A stretch of 64,000 nt of DNA from Toxoplasma gondii ME49 (taxonomy: Eukaryota > Apicomplexa > Conoidasida > Eucoccidiorida > Sarcocystidae). The notes under the pieces were generated by a model, which saw only the letters and a list, made by a program, of their open reading frames with translations, had not been told where the DNA came from and did no database searches. The stretch covers positions 186,001 through 250,000 of the forward strand of contig NC_031469.1 of the NCBI RefSeq assembly GCF_000006565.2, in the 5' to 3' direction. Below are positions 38,601-50,759 of the stretch, in pieces (position 1 is the stretch's first letter; every line of letters begins with the position of its first letter). Both the position numbers and the translations under genes were made by a program.

Positions 38601-39095
38601 ATGGAAGCAATGGCGGAACTGCAGAAACATCCGTACTCTTCAGAAACAACCACAGTTCATATCATCCTAAGCGTGTCGCCACCACTACCCCTTCGTGGAT
38701 GCAGTGGATATTTTTATTCACGCTACGCGAAACCTCGCTTGGTGACCTGTGCCGAAGACGAAGCAAAGACGGTCAAACGTTCCCAGATATCAAACATTCT
38801 CCTCCATGTGAACGGGAAACTTGTGGATACTGCCCGTTTGAAAAAAGACGGTAGGATGAATGTGGATGTCATGGTAGGGGACCAGACGGTCGATCTATCC
38901 GGAAAAATCGTCGAATTGCACATCAATGCCGTCCATACGACTAAGTTAGTCGAGTTCGACCTCGACTTGGAGCATTTTTTCCCGCTCCACAATATCTGGA
39001 TCGATGTAGATGGCCGAAAACTTTGTCAGGACACAGGCCACGTCCATCTGAACTTCTCGACTGAACACCCGACAGAGTCGACGGCTAAGCATTGA
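38601..39095 (+). CDS. Hypothetical small beta-strand-rich protein
   Basis: Open frame of 164 residues from an ATG in good context (GTCATGG) to a TGA. I do not recognise it. Residues 70-150 show regular alternation of hydrophobic and polar residues in short blocks separated by charged turns: NILLHVNGKLVD, MNVDVMVGD, KIVELHI, LVEFDLDLEHF, NIWIDVDGRK and HVHLNF. That pattern fits a small beta-sandwich. Such patterning is unusual for a chance frame here. The frame is open upstream to 38556, and a pyrimidine-rich CAG ends at 38579, so this could instead be the last exon of a spliced gene. No signal peptide is obvious. It faces the 3' end of the aminopeptidase gene. Its reality is uncertain. Confidence 0.45.
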   Translation: MEAMAELQKHPYSSETTTVHIILSVSPPLPLRGCSGYFYSRYAKPRLVTCAEDEAKTVKRSQISNILLHVNGKLVDTARLKKDGRMNVDVMVGDQTVDLSGKIVELHINAVHTTKLVEFDLDLEHFFPLHNIWIDVDGRKLCQDTGHVHLNFSTEHPTESTAKH

Positions 39096-40281
39096 AGCAC
39101 GCGTAAAAATGTTTTGGAAGGAGCGCCCGAATCGATTGCTCAATGAAAGCAGTCCTTTGCAATTTCAAACACTGCCCCAACCATGCATGACAACTTTGCG
39201 CTTCTCTCTTACGTTCCTAGTAGCGTAAGGGTGAAGTAGTGTAGCTGGTGAACACGACAGGTTGCGTCCGAATGACCGTGACTTTGTAGTTCCCTCAAAT
39301 GACAGCAGCCCACAACCATGTGCGTTTTTGTTATTAGCTCGATATTTCTCAAGAAGAGACAGATAATACACAAAAGCGGCAATAAGGTGAACACCGACAA
39401 CGTAGCCAACCGCAGTCCACCCACAGCGACATTCAGGTGCCATGTAGACATAAGATAGTCAAATTTTTGCAAACAGTATGTCCATGGGAACGTGCAGCAG
39501 ATTCTTAGCGGCATGCAGTCCACGCATGTGAAAGCCTCATGTACCTTCATGGAGATGAAGTTCAGTCAAAATGAACTCTTCATGCCCATGAAGCTATATT
39601 TTTTTGAGCGCCGGCGGACCACGTCCTAGTATTCGTCTCAGTGGCATTTTCCTCCACACCCTCCATTTTGTTATTTCTATCAACCATGCCTTTTGTGTCT
39701 GTATTGGGAGGCTGGAGATGTAGCTGAACGTGTTGGGATAGCCCGTCGGCTTTGTACGGTCAGCATAGAACAGACATCGATGGTATGCCGAAGTGCTCTC
39801 CCCCACTTCACACCGCTCTCGCTCAGATTTTCACGATATGAAACAAACTCTTAATCGGTGAAGACTGACACGTGGATACTCTCATCATTTCTTTGTCCTG
39901 CTAGTTCGCTTTATCGACAAGCAACGCTGTGAAAAGAGTAAGGCGAATATTACACAGTCAACAGGACAGAACAGACCCGGCCTCTCCGTGTTTCCAATCC
40001 AGCTTAACCTGTCCCTACTTCGCACTTCTTAGTGACCCCATTAAAAGGACAGAATGAAGCACGTTTCTGTTTTCCTCCTCTGCACTTTCTGTGCAAGGAA
40101 CTACAGAAAACAGCTGTGACTGTTCGGTAGAACACTGGTTTGCCCCGGTACTCCATTTCAGCCATCAGTATATCTATATATTATATTACGTATTCTCGAA
40201 TGTGAACAAACATGACCGAAAACCCAAGACGGGAAGAGGAGACACGCTGACAAGACTTTCATGCGCCTCCAGCTTCGTCTC
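39096..40281. other. Convergent spacer / 3' UTR of aminopeptidase
   Basis: Holds the probable 3' UTR of the aminopeptidase gene. Minus-strand frames at 39165-39550 contain hydrophobic runs but overlap in two frames and have no splice or family support. Confidence 0.45.
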
Positions 40282-43200
40282 CTATGCCGCTAACGCACGG
40301 TCAACAACGTCTTTGAGATCATTCGAGATACCTGGTAGATTGGCAAGTCTCTCTAGAACACTTCTAGCTCTTCCCTGTCGTTCCTTGTCATATTTTTTCC
40401 AGCTTAAAAACGCTGTGGCCGCACGGGAAGCCGTGCGCGGATTGATCCTATCCATGGACTGTAAGAACACAAAGGCCAGTTCGTATCCGGCCCCATCTCG
40501 TCGGTGAAACACAGACGGATTTCCGTGCATGAACGTGGAGTAAAGCGCGCGTACGAAATTCGGCACTAGCGGCTTATATTCGGGGTGTTTTTCCAGTTCT
40601 CGAATGCGGTCTAGAGTTTCTGGTAGACTAGACCGGGCTTGAAGAGCAAACCACTTCGTAAGGAGTTGAGGATTGCCTGACATAGAAGCGGCAAGAAACC
40701 ACAGGAATAAGGATAAGAAAAAAACGTTGAGAGATGTGCAACCGTACCACTCGAATGTGTACCGTTCTAATCCATCAGAAACAAAATGGAGCACAGCTGA
40801 CGACGACTCAATTATTTTTTTTATGGCCCCAACAAAAAGTAGTGTACTTTGGCCACCATCCTGTGTTCAGGAAGCAGGGTGAGGCATCAGCGCCCAAGGC
40901 AAAAGAAGTATTACTGGTTCTCTGGTGTGGGAAAGTGCTGAGCTGGAAATCATTTCTGTGTGTTCCGCTCCCAATGATAAAGCTCTTACACAACACGGCA
41001 ATACTTTTTATTTCGTTTTCCGCCTCCGCTTCTTGCTCCTCTGTCCGTGCGGTGTTCCCGCGTGTCGTACCTCGCGCCTCTTCATAGAACAGGTGTAGCG
41101 CTTCTTCCCGTTCCTTGTTAAACGGCAAATCAACCAAAACATGAAGAGCCGCAATTTTGTCTGTCATGACGCGAGCGTCTTTGAAATGCTTGAGCGCCAA
41201 CTTGGCGCTTCGCTCATCACGGTTAGCAGTCACATACTCCAGCAGAATAGAACGCAGGGCCCGTCTGAAAGATGATAATAGAACAGGGGAAACACTCAAA
41301 AATGCGATGTCGTATCATCAGAGCGAAAGGACTTCACACCGAGCAGAAAGGATGAGAATAATTTTGTAGCACGCCCAAAAAGCGACACGTTTTTCGCTGA
41401 ATGGTACCTTTACCTTTGCCATTGTTCAGGATCTTCTGCCGATTCGAGCTGCCTGTCCCGTTCTCTATCGTCAACTTTGGGGATCGTGGTCGCTACGTAA
41501 GCTTCATCCAGGGCGTTCCGATGGAAGTAGTAAATATCCCGGAGAAGCGAACGGCGTGCAGAGATAATAGCGTCAGGATCAAGAGGCCGAGGTGCGTCTT
41601 GCTCGAGACGCGAATAACTCGGAAGCGTCAGAAGCAAAGCCTAAAAACGGAGGGAAAGTAGAAACATGCCCGGAAACTGTAGAATGACCAGAGCACGTCT
41701 CAATGAATGTGAGGATCGTCTTCTCTACTTTTCTCACTCGGTGTTCTACTTTTGTGTTACTCTCACGCTCGCGGTGCTCGTTTTCGATGTAGCTGCGGTT
41801 TTTTCTGTTTGATCAGAGCGTACCGTAAATGCCGGACTCAGGGGCATATCGCGGAGAGCGAAGTGGAGGCCTTGCTGGAACGCGGGAGAAAGGACACCGG
41901 ACGTCTCCTTTTTTTTTGTCGCCATCCTCTCCTTCAAAATTTGCAAAGCCAAAAACTGAAAGGCATTCCAACGAGTGAAAGGATCGAAGCTGGCGCCTAT
42001 CAAAATCGCCAGATCTTCTTCTGTTTGCGAAGGAACCGTTAATTTCACGGGGGCACTAAAGCTCTGAAGAGGAGCAACCAGTGGCTCTTCCTCCGTGTCA
42101 GTGAAGGTGAATGTCTGCGTTTCCCCCCGGAGCTCCAAGACCTGAAGAAGCCGAAATGACAAGAAAGAGACGCATGCTTCCACGCGTCGAAAACCACGAC
42201 AGTCACAAATACCTATACACACAAGTAGCAAGAGAACGGGTTAAAAAAACAGACAGAAATGGAGAGTTTTGTACATGCGCGTATGCGGACGTCTTTGCAT
42301 GTCGTTCGACGCGTACATGCCTTGGACTACATACAAATTTATCTATGTGCAGAACACATATATATATCTATAGAAATAGAAAAAGAAAGTATAAAGCGTG
42401 AAGCCCTACAGAAATGCCACGACAAAGAGTATGTTTTCCATAGTTCAAATTCATGCAGACACATAAGTGGGCACGCACTTACATGTCTCCATATACAAAA
42501 CGAATACAAATATATGTATACGTATATGTCTATATACATTCGTTTTGTCACAGAGAGGTCGCGACACGCTCAAACTTGCTTCCGCGCATCTACTAATACC
42601 ACCACGTTAGTTACTTACCGTAGTCCGTTGCCCCACGTAGAGTTCGGGTTTCTTTGTCCTTCTATTTATAAAACTAACTCGGATAGGGATATGCAGAAAT
42701 TGAGCCTTCTGGCCATACATCCGAATTTCGTAGTCCGACATTGGAGGAGGCTTTTGTGTCACGGTAAAGGAGAACTGTTTTCGCGTTTTATCGAACGTGA
42801 AGCCCGTGATTTCCACCTCAGGGGTTCCCTCGCGCGTGTACCAGAGAAAGAACTGCGACAGATTTCTCCCACTTGCTTCCTCCATCGCAGATCTAAAGTT
42901 TTCGCATGTGGCTGCCTGGCCATCGTAGCGTGAAAAATAGAGATTTAGACCTTTGCGGAAAGCACTCGGCCCAAGAAGAGTCGCATACCTGACAAGATAG
43001 CAAGAGAACCGTTGACAGCGAGTTCAGCCAAATCGATATTGGGGATTCGGAACTCCTTTTCCCTAGAACTGACACGAAATTTTTATTTCGTAGTACCGTT
43101 AGTGAACGGCTCTGGTCTGATCCTAATACGGATGCAGTGAGGAGAGTCAAATGTTCCGCACAAGCTAGCTTGACGATTCCGCAATAGAACAATCTCCAGT

Positions 43201-46200
43201 GATTGATATGATACGGCTTAATAAACAGAAGTTAAAGTGTAACAAATTCAAATTGGAGAATTGCTCCACTCGAGGCAGCCAGACGGCCAGCGGCAGCAGA
43301 CATAAACGTAAAGCCTACATCTCAGTCTCCTTGTCCTCCTTACATTCGAAAAATTTCGGCGCCCTTTTTGTAGACCGTGACCGAGTAGAGGTTATCGACG
43401 GAAGCGTAATGATCAGGACGAACAGGGTGAGCTAAAGGCCCACTGTCTTCGCGAAATTGTTGAGACAAGACTAGTCTAGCGTCTTCCACTCTCGCCACAC
43501 CGGAAGAATATTGACTGCCCATAAATTCTTGCTCTCGATAAACGGTTAGGCCTTCTTTGAGAGTTAATTCCGTCCAGTCGCTGAAACGCCGCCAAACATG
43601 AAAGGGTAGACAAATTTTTTCAGTAGTTCCAACTCTTGGTTCGTTGAGAAGAGTGACGGTCTACCTACCCTCACAACTGAGGCTTCTGCTTTACTTCTCT
43701 GCAAGCATGTGCTTTCTCTTTGTCCCTTTTCTGCTGTCGCTTGCTGCTTTCTCTAATGCACGTCTGGCATTGTTTTCTTCCGCCTTACCGAAGTGTAACG
43801 CGATTTCCACTCCAGTTATGGAAATACTCATGCGCTACAACTCTCAAAATGCCCCTATACTCCTCATCTGATAACAAAGAAATAGGAAAGCCAAACCGTA
43901 GAGGACAAAAAGACAACCAACGTAATTGTAGGCTGTCCCCGAGACATATTTGTACCTAAAACTCAGAGCGAAAGCGATGAAGCAAACAAAGACAAAAACG
44001 GGGAACGGAAAGAAGAAGAGGGAGCAGAAAGAGGGACAGACGGCCAAGGTCTGCTACATTTATGCCGCTGATGTTGGTGGCAGTGAAGCAAACAGTGACG
44101 GGACATGGAACACATTCACAAATGAAGAAGGCTGAGCAGTGTCTTGAGGAGTCACGTGTGTTCCGTATTTCCAAGGGATAAAAGAAGTGCAAAATCGAAA
44201 AGAGATGTCACGAGCTTCCTTTCCGGAGCTTGTCGCGTTAAAACCGTGACCATATGACCGAAATAAAGGCCACTATAACAGTGTTGTGTTTCCCGCGTTT
44301 TCTTGATCGGGTTCTCACAGGCTTTTACCGTCTCTCTACGCACCTGTAGTTGTCGTCGGATCGGCCAGGAGCGAATCGCAGTTGAAGATATTGAGACCTT
44401 TGTTTTCCATGGCGCCAGCGTTAAAGCCATTAACGCAAACAATGTGGAAGACATTTGAGTCGTAATCTCTTCCGAACAGAATCTCATCTCCTTTCATCGC
44501 TCTGATGATGCTTTGGAGAGCCCAACTGAGTTTCGCCACGTTCTCGGGCGTCGACCAAACCGATACTTTGACCAATGATTTGTCCTAAAAGCGTTAAACA
44601 GTTGCTCGGACAAAAACGCAACCGCGTCGGTATCCACTGCGCGTGGCTTCTCAGGATGAGTGAAGAAATCGTTTGTGTACAGCTCGTACCGCTAAACTCA
44701 GAGTCATACCGTTGTCTTCGATCGCCGAGAAGTTCGCTTATAACGTATACAACCGTATAGTCTTGAATTCACAGATGGACAGACGTCATCCTTGCACGAT
44801 TTGTGACACCTTGACTCGACCTCAGTTTACCTCCACCTATCTAACAATATGCTTTGCTCTGTCGTTCTGTACCTGCTTTGTGCATCCTGTCACCAAGAAA
44901 GAGTTACAGGCGCATTCGCTTAGTTTTGTGTTCGATCACGGATGCGTTTCTTCATGATTCGTTTTCTTCTTCCTCTCGTTCCACGCGCCTCACCCTCTTT
45001 TCATAGTCGTGACCAACCGAGTGAAGCTTCCCGGCAACGAGGGCAAACAGGTAACTGGGTTTCTTGTGAGGATCGGAGAAAACAGAAAAGTGCTTCTCGG
45101 GATCCGTAGGGTCGTCGCCAGACTCGACCAGCTCTCCGTTGCTCAGGAGGACAGGATAGTCTTGCTTTCTTGCGGTAAGACGGACCTAAACGTGAGAAAC
45201 ACAACACGAATTTCCATTGAGAAACCGGCGAGAAGTTGTGGTATGCCCAAACGATAGAAGGAAACGAGGCAGCAACGTGAGTGGACAATCCTCGTGGAGG
45301 TTCTTTCCCTTCTGATCTCTGCCACGTTCTCACTGCGCTTTCCTGCACTTCTGTTAAGCACATCCGGTCATTCTGTGTTTTCGTGTCTCTCTTGTTCCTT
45401 TTTTCTCTGGTGTCATCAAGCTGTTTTCAAAGTACCCATCTGTGGACGTATCTGTCGCTGTCGGATTCTCTATTACTTGAAATTTCGCTCGATTTCACGC
45501 ATGCTGGTTCCGCCATCCGATGACAATGTTTACCACGGGAACTTAGAAGAGAATATCAAGTTCTTTGCCTCGAGGCTTTTTGTATGCTTGGCAGGCAAAA
45601 GCTAGTTCATATAAACGGCAAAAGCACATCAGTTTTATATCAGTTTCCTTCTTCAGTCTTTGCCCCCATTCGAGCTTCTCTCTCTGAATCGCTTCCTGTG
45701 TATCGTCCTATTGTGGACGGTTGCCCACTTAACTGTTTTTTCATTGCTTCTCTGGGTGGTTTCTCTGTGCATTTCCAATCTCTCCTTCCTTGCTCGATCG
45801 TTAATCGCCGTCCGAAGAAACAACACCGTCGCTTTTATGGACACGTGATGTTCTGTTGTGCACTTTGCTCAGAGATGTCTCTACACGAATTATTAATTGC
45901 ATCTAGCGCCGATACATGCGGCAATACTTAGACGCCAACAAGGCCGTTCAGCTTATTTGTGTATCTATATATGCAGTTTCCAGAGCTGCACAAAAACAGA
46001 TCCATGGTTTCAGGAACTACGGAGCAGCTGCAAACAGCGGCGCAAAGACAGCGTCTGTTGACATACATTTCTGGGTCTCACTTCATCGTTATTGGTATTT
46101 CATTGGCACGCTGATGACAGACATACTAACGAACCGCCTGTTTTGGATGGGATTACTTAAAACACACCGCAAAATATGCGAGGAAACACCCTTAACGTGC

Positions 46201-47786
46201 AATGCGAAGTGGTCTTCCGAACTAGCTGACTGAGTACCGACTTTCCAAGAAACTTTTCCCCCTCTCTTACCCGCCATTGAGTCATGACATCTGGCCGATC
46301 TAGAAAGAATGTTATTCTTCGGAATCCCTGCGCTTCATTGTGTGTGACCAGCACTCCGTCGGAAACGTACAACCCTGACAGTCGCGAGTTATCCTGTGGG
46401 CTTATGCGAACTTGTGTTTTGACAACGAATCTTTGCTCCGACTCGGAAGGAAGAATGTCTTTGCATATGAGCAGGGACCCACTTTTCTCAACAGCAATGC
46501 CTGGTCGAGGCGAAATCATTTCTTTATCAGAGGGAGAAGAGGAACCGTTCTCAGATCTGAGGTAAGCCTGACGAGTCTCCTGGTTTCCGGCGTCAGGTGA
46601 GGACAACGGAAACGTCTGTGTTGCCTCAACACTGACTTTTTTGCTCCCATTTCCCGCCTCATTCGCATTCTCTCTCTCGTAAGAGACTGAAACCTTCTCG
46701 GCAATTAGGCCATCTCCGTCCAGGACGAGATTGACGACTGGGCGGCCTGGTTTCCTATACATGGTCAGAGCTGCTTTCACCTGATAATTTTTGAGGAACA
46801 GACGCATCCACACTAACTGGAGAGATAGAACGCGAAAACGAGTGAAATCGTGCCTCTCTGGTCCGAACGCTGACCGTCATAAAGGTGGCAAAATTTTGAA
46901 GGAGGAAATGCTCGTACGGTGAGATGCACGCCGCCACAAAAGCACACCACATAAAGTACCGGAGGAGAGGATAAGAAAACGTGCATTACACTACGTGTCG
47001 ACATATATGCTGTATGCTATTGTCTCGTGTTTCCGTTTGAACATGGAACGCATATACACGTAAACATACAACCTCGAACGCTCATGTATATTGCTCCGGC
47101 CAAAGGGCATAAAGATGACAGCTGAGAAAATCCTACAAACAACGACGTGATATATGCACACTTGTGAATGCACGCAGTCAGATTACAGGCACTTGGGCTT
47201 GCACACATTCACGTATGCCTGTATACCCACTAGCAATGCCGCGATGCATGTATTTATGTAAAAGCTGTTCTCCACGGAGAGAGGTGCCAACAGGTAGGTG
47301 GAGATGGCAACACTCTGTATTCCCGGTCGTTTAACTGACCCGTGTTTCTGTCTCATCTAAATCGAAGTCAAGGTACACGCTTTCAATAACGAAGTCCGGA
47401 GGCTTGTAGTTTTCACGACTGTAGAAAGAGGAAGACTTCTTCTTTTGCACGTGTTCATCGCCTCTTTCCACAGAGATTTCTGTGGCAACACTCGCCGCTT
47501 TCTCCGCCGCACGTGCTCGTTGTTCATGAACAGCGGCATTTTTAAACTGCGCTTCAGGTGTGTCAGCATTTGAGCAAAAGAACGCGTGTTGCATACCCCT
47601 GGTAACACAAACAGTCGCGAAAATGCTAAGGAAAACCCGATAACAACCGCGACTCGACGACAAACTCGGTTTTCGTCTCAGTCTATCTGTAGAACAGGAA
47701 TCTACCTGAGGTGTGACGCGAATATCCGAATCAATTGACCCAAGGCAGCGGCCCGACTGAGCGCGAGACTCGGTGACAACACGCAT
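40282..47786 (-). CDS. M1-family alanyl/leucyl metallo-aminopeptidase (PepN-like)
   Basis: Zinc exopeptidase that removes N-terminal residues from peptides. Eleven exons join in phase: 47786-47340, 46780-46271, 45185-44994, 44584-44344, 43867-43789, 43580-43344, 42988-42619, 42141-41767, 41640-41414, 41264-41071, 40676-40282; 1,088 residues. Exon 4 carries the substrate-binding GAMEN (440-444). Exon 5 carries [13 protein letters not shown] with zinc ligands His476 and His480; Glu499, 19 residues on, is the third ligand. [12 protein letters not shown] holds the catalytic Tyr. The C-terminal exons match the helical domain of bacterial PepN-type enzymes. The first 130 residues are an extension with a short hydrophobic run ([14 protein letters not shown]) that may anchor or target the protein. 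A CAG acceptor-like site lies inside exon 1 (before GMQHAFF), so an alternative 5' exon, for example a signal-like frame at 48851-48713, is possible. The family call is firm. Confidence 0.95.
42359..42540. repeat. TA-rich intron tract
   Basis: Two clusters of TATATG/TATAGA repeats within the aminopeptidase intron between 42141 and 42619. Imperfect and short. Confidence 0.7.
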
Positions 47787-50759
47787 TGTGTAACTCAGAT
47801 ACGCACTACAGACACACCCACTATAGTTCTGGGTGAAAAAGTGTCTCGAATGTACGAACGCAATCAGTGACGGTACCCTCGAAAGGGAAAACGATAAACC
47901 ACGACTTCATCCGTCGTGCCTTCCCGGAAGAACTCGTGCTTTTACCCCGCGTGGTTCCTGCACACACCAGTCAAAAATGAATCTGACAGAGGTGGCATCG
48001 AGTTTTAGACACAAGCTTTAACATGAGCAAAACGAAGAACAGACAGAAGGACGAAAAGACAGATCAAATAAGGAACCCGCTTTTTTCGCTTTGGCGTTTT
48101 CTGGCCCTCGCGACGCGACAGTGCTCATCAGTCTCGTTTTGTACGCAATACACGCGTGTCAGAAGGCACCAAAACAAATCCGACACAGATACACGAAGGA
48201 GAATGCCAAGGGAGAAGGGTGACAAGTAAAACACAACAAAGAAGACACATTTCAGCGTTGTTCGTCCTCAGTCACTGCAAAAACCGAAATAGCCACAAAA
48301 ACGCCACTGTCTTGTTCGCCAACCTTGCGTGCGCGGGGTCGCGAGAACGCTTCAGATTTGGCGTTCTCTCTGCGAAAAACAAAGTTATGTTCGTCCTCAC
48401 CCGACAGGGAGAAACATGAGTTTCGGCCAGAGTTTTGGGACATCTCCGCCGCCTTTCGAGAAGGGTTGTACGAGAAAGGAAATGGATGACGCCAGCGATA
48501 GTCTCGAAACCAATGAGAACAACCGAATACAGCAACAGTACAGACCCTCTCTTATCATCGATCGGGGCAAATACGTGTAGCATTCTGAACGGTTTTTCGT
48601 CTGCCTCAGAGAAACGCCAAGGTCGACGCAGGCTTCTTTACAGGGAGCTGTAACGGAAGGAAGCTTCGTGTAAACAGAAACGTGATGTTGAGGTTCTCTC
48701 CTGTGCGGTACCTCGAACTATTTAGTGTCAACAGGCAATCGTTAGTCGCCTGTTGAGTTCCGTCATTTGGCCTACGATAACAGGCGGATCTGCCGGTTGA
48801 ATTGAGGACATATTCACCGCCGAGCAAAACGACGAAAGCAAGCAGAAACATATACAGTACAAAAGTTTTTGTATGAACATGTATGTGGATTCAATTGTCA
48901 TGCTTTAAATGTTTTGACTGCAGTGACGCCGTCGTACACAAAAAAATCAATGCCTGCATATGCACTTACGGATACCGAGAGACAGTGTACAAAATATTAT
49001 ACCGATCCTCGTAATCGTTTCGAGGTGCGACAAAAAGTTTTTGTACATGGGAAGCTTCTTCGAAAAAGACAGGTAACTTCATGAGACACATAATACGACG
49101 CGTCTGTCCTCTCATCCCTCTGCTTCATTCCGGCAAAACGAGCTGAGGCATTTTTGTCTTTCTAACCCCGTCAAGCGTCTCCCCTGCTTCCCCCGGGTTT
49201 CAGTTCTTCACAAATGTTCCATGTTACGATTAAAACAACGCATGAACACTGAGCCACCAGGTGACTCTACCGTCCCGTCGATGGCTGCGGGGGATCACAC
49301 GCCGGGCTCTTCCCGTGGAATCATCACCGTGACCCCATGAAATGCGAAGACTTCTCCATTTTCACCTTTCTTCTGTTTCACTCAGTTGTGAATTTGCGTG
49401 TTGCTCGCGCGTCGATTCGTTTCCCTTCGTGTCTCTTGAGGGCTTTGTCTTTTCCCAAGCTCAGAAAAACCACACCTGTGTATTCACCCACTTCAGAACG
49501 ACGTAACAGGAGACGATGAAAGACTCATTTCGGTGTTTCGTTCTTCAGAAAAAGAATCGCCCTACCCTATTCGCATCACCGACATACTTATTCCCGAGGC
49601 CGTGCTCAGGGATAGCGAAGAGATACAACACGCACCATCGTTCTGGGTGGTGCTCATCAAAATGTACAGATCAGGAAACCGGTTGAACCTCTCGGAAGCG
49701 GAAAGCGAATGCTTTGCAGAAATGTCTCTCCAACGGCTTCCTGAAAACGGGCTTCTTTCTGAATTCTCCCCTTCAAGAAGCAAGAGTGTACACCCCTTTG
49801 AAGTTCCTTGTTTCCTGGGAAGCGTTACAGTTCACAAACACTGTTGACTGTCCAACAGAAAGGGAAATGTTTTCCGAGATACCTGGTGTACATGCCGGTC
49901 GAATGTCGTCTGCTGCGTTTCAGCCAAGACAGGTAAAACGCACATCGCTCCCTTGTTTTTCGTTTTCAAAATACATCTACATGGCATTAATGATCTTTAA
50001 TTATTAAAAGAAACGATACACCCTGAGTCAATGACTCCGGTTCATCTCTGCGCAGAGACACACCTCTCCCTAGGAATTTGGTTTCCTCGACCTCCATGAA
50101 AACACGATTCCGACAAAAAAAACGAATTCAACCTTTCCTTGAACTCTCCCGTGCATCTTCTGGCAAAAAGAAAATACAACTTTCCACTTCTCTAAAAATA
50201 TGTATATTCGTCAGTTTCGCATTCTCAACGGGCTGGCGTAGCAGCGCTTTCGAGCGTTTCCCTGCGTTCACTCTCCGGCAAAGAGGAAAGAATGTCTCGG
50301 ATTTTTTCAATCGCTCCTTCTCGTCGGCTCCTTTCTACGATAGCCTGCGTCGCCTCTTTCCCTTCAGTATCTGCCAAGACAAAGCAAAAACCGAAGCAAC
50401 GAAAAGCAGTTTGCGCATGTACCTCCCACTTACAGCCTACAGAGCCTATTCACATTTTTGTCTTCGGGTCTCAACACCACATACACGTCTCTACATACCC
50501 ATGTGCACGCACGCTTGTGTTTTCGCTTTTTCAAGTAGTTCTGTTCTCCCAAAAGAACGTCGCTTTACTTTTGGTCTGTTCAGTCTATACCTTGTTTCCC
50601 AGTATGCCGCGGGTACCACCTGTTTGCGCGTTTCTCCGCTTCTTTTTGTTTCCCTTTCTCCCGTCGCCCTCGGCAATCACTGGGTGATGTATCGCGCCAC
50701 TGGTCCCGTATTGGCAAGCTTGTCCACTATGCCTAAGTCGATGTGCGCCTCTCGCCCAT
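47787..50759. other. Spacer between tandem minus-strand genes
   Basis: Contains the aminopeptidase promoter and the carboxylase 3' UTR. A plus-strand frame at 49533-49847 has protein-like composition (SPYPIRITDILIPEAVLRD) but starts at GTG, and I could not connect it to other exons. A minus-strand frame at 48606-48851 starts with a signal-like hydrophobic run. Neither is annotated as a gene. Confidence 0.4.

Noticed and set aside
39165..39550. Minus-strand frames with predicted membrane-like segments
   Set aside because: Two overlapping frames of equal quality, no splice link and no family motif; treated as spacer.
40282..47786. Recent bacterial transfer of the PepN-like aminopeptidase
   Set aside because: Eleven phased introns and presence of this type across apicomplexans argue for an old resident gene.
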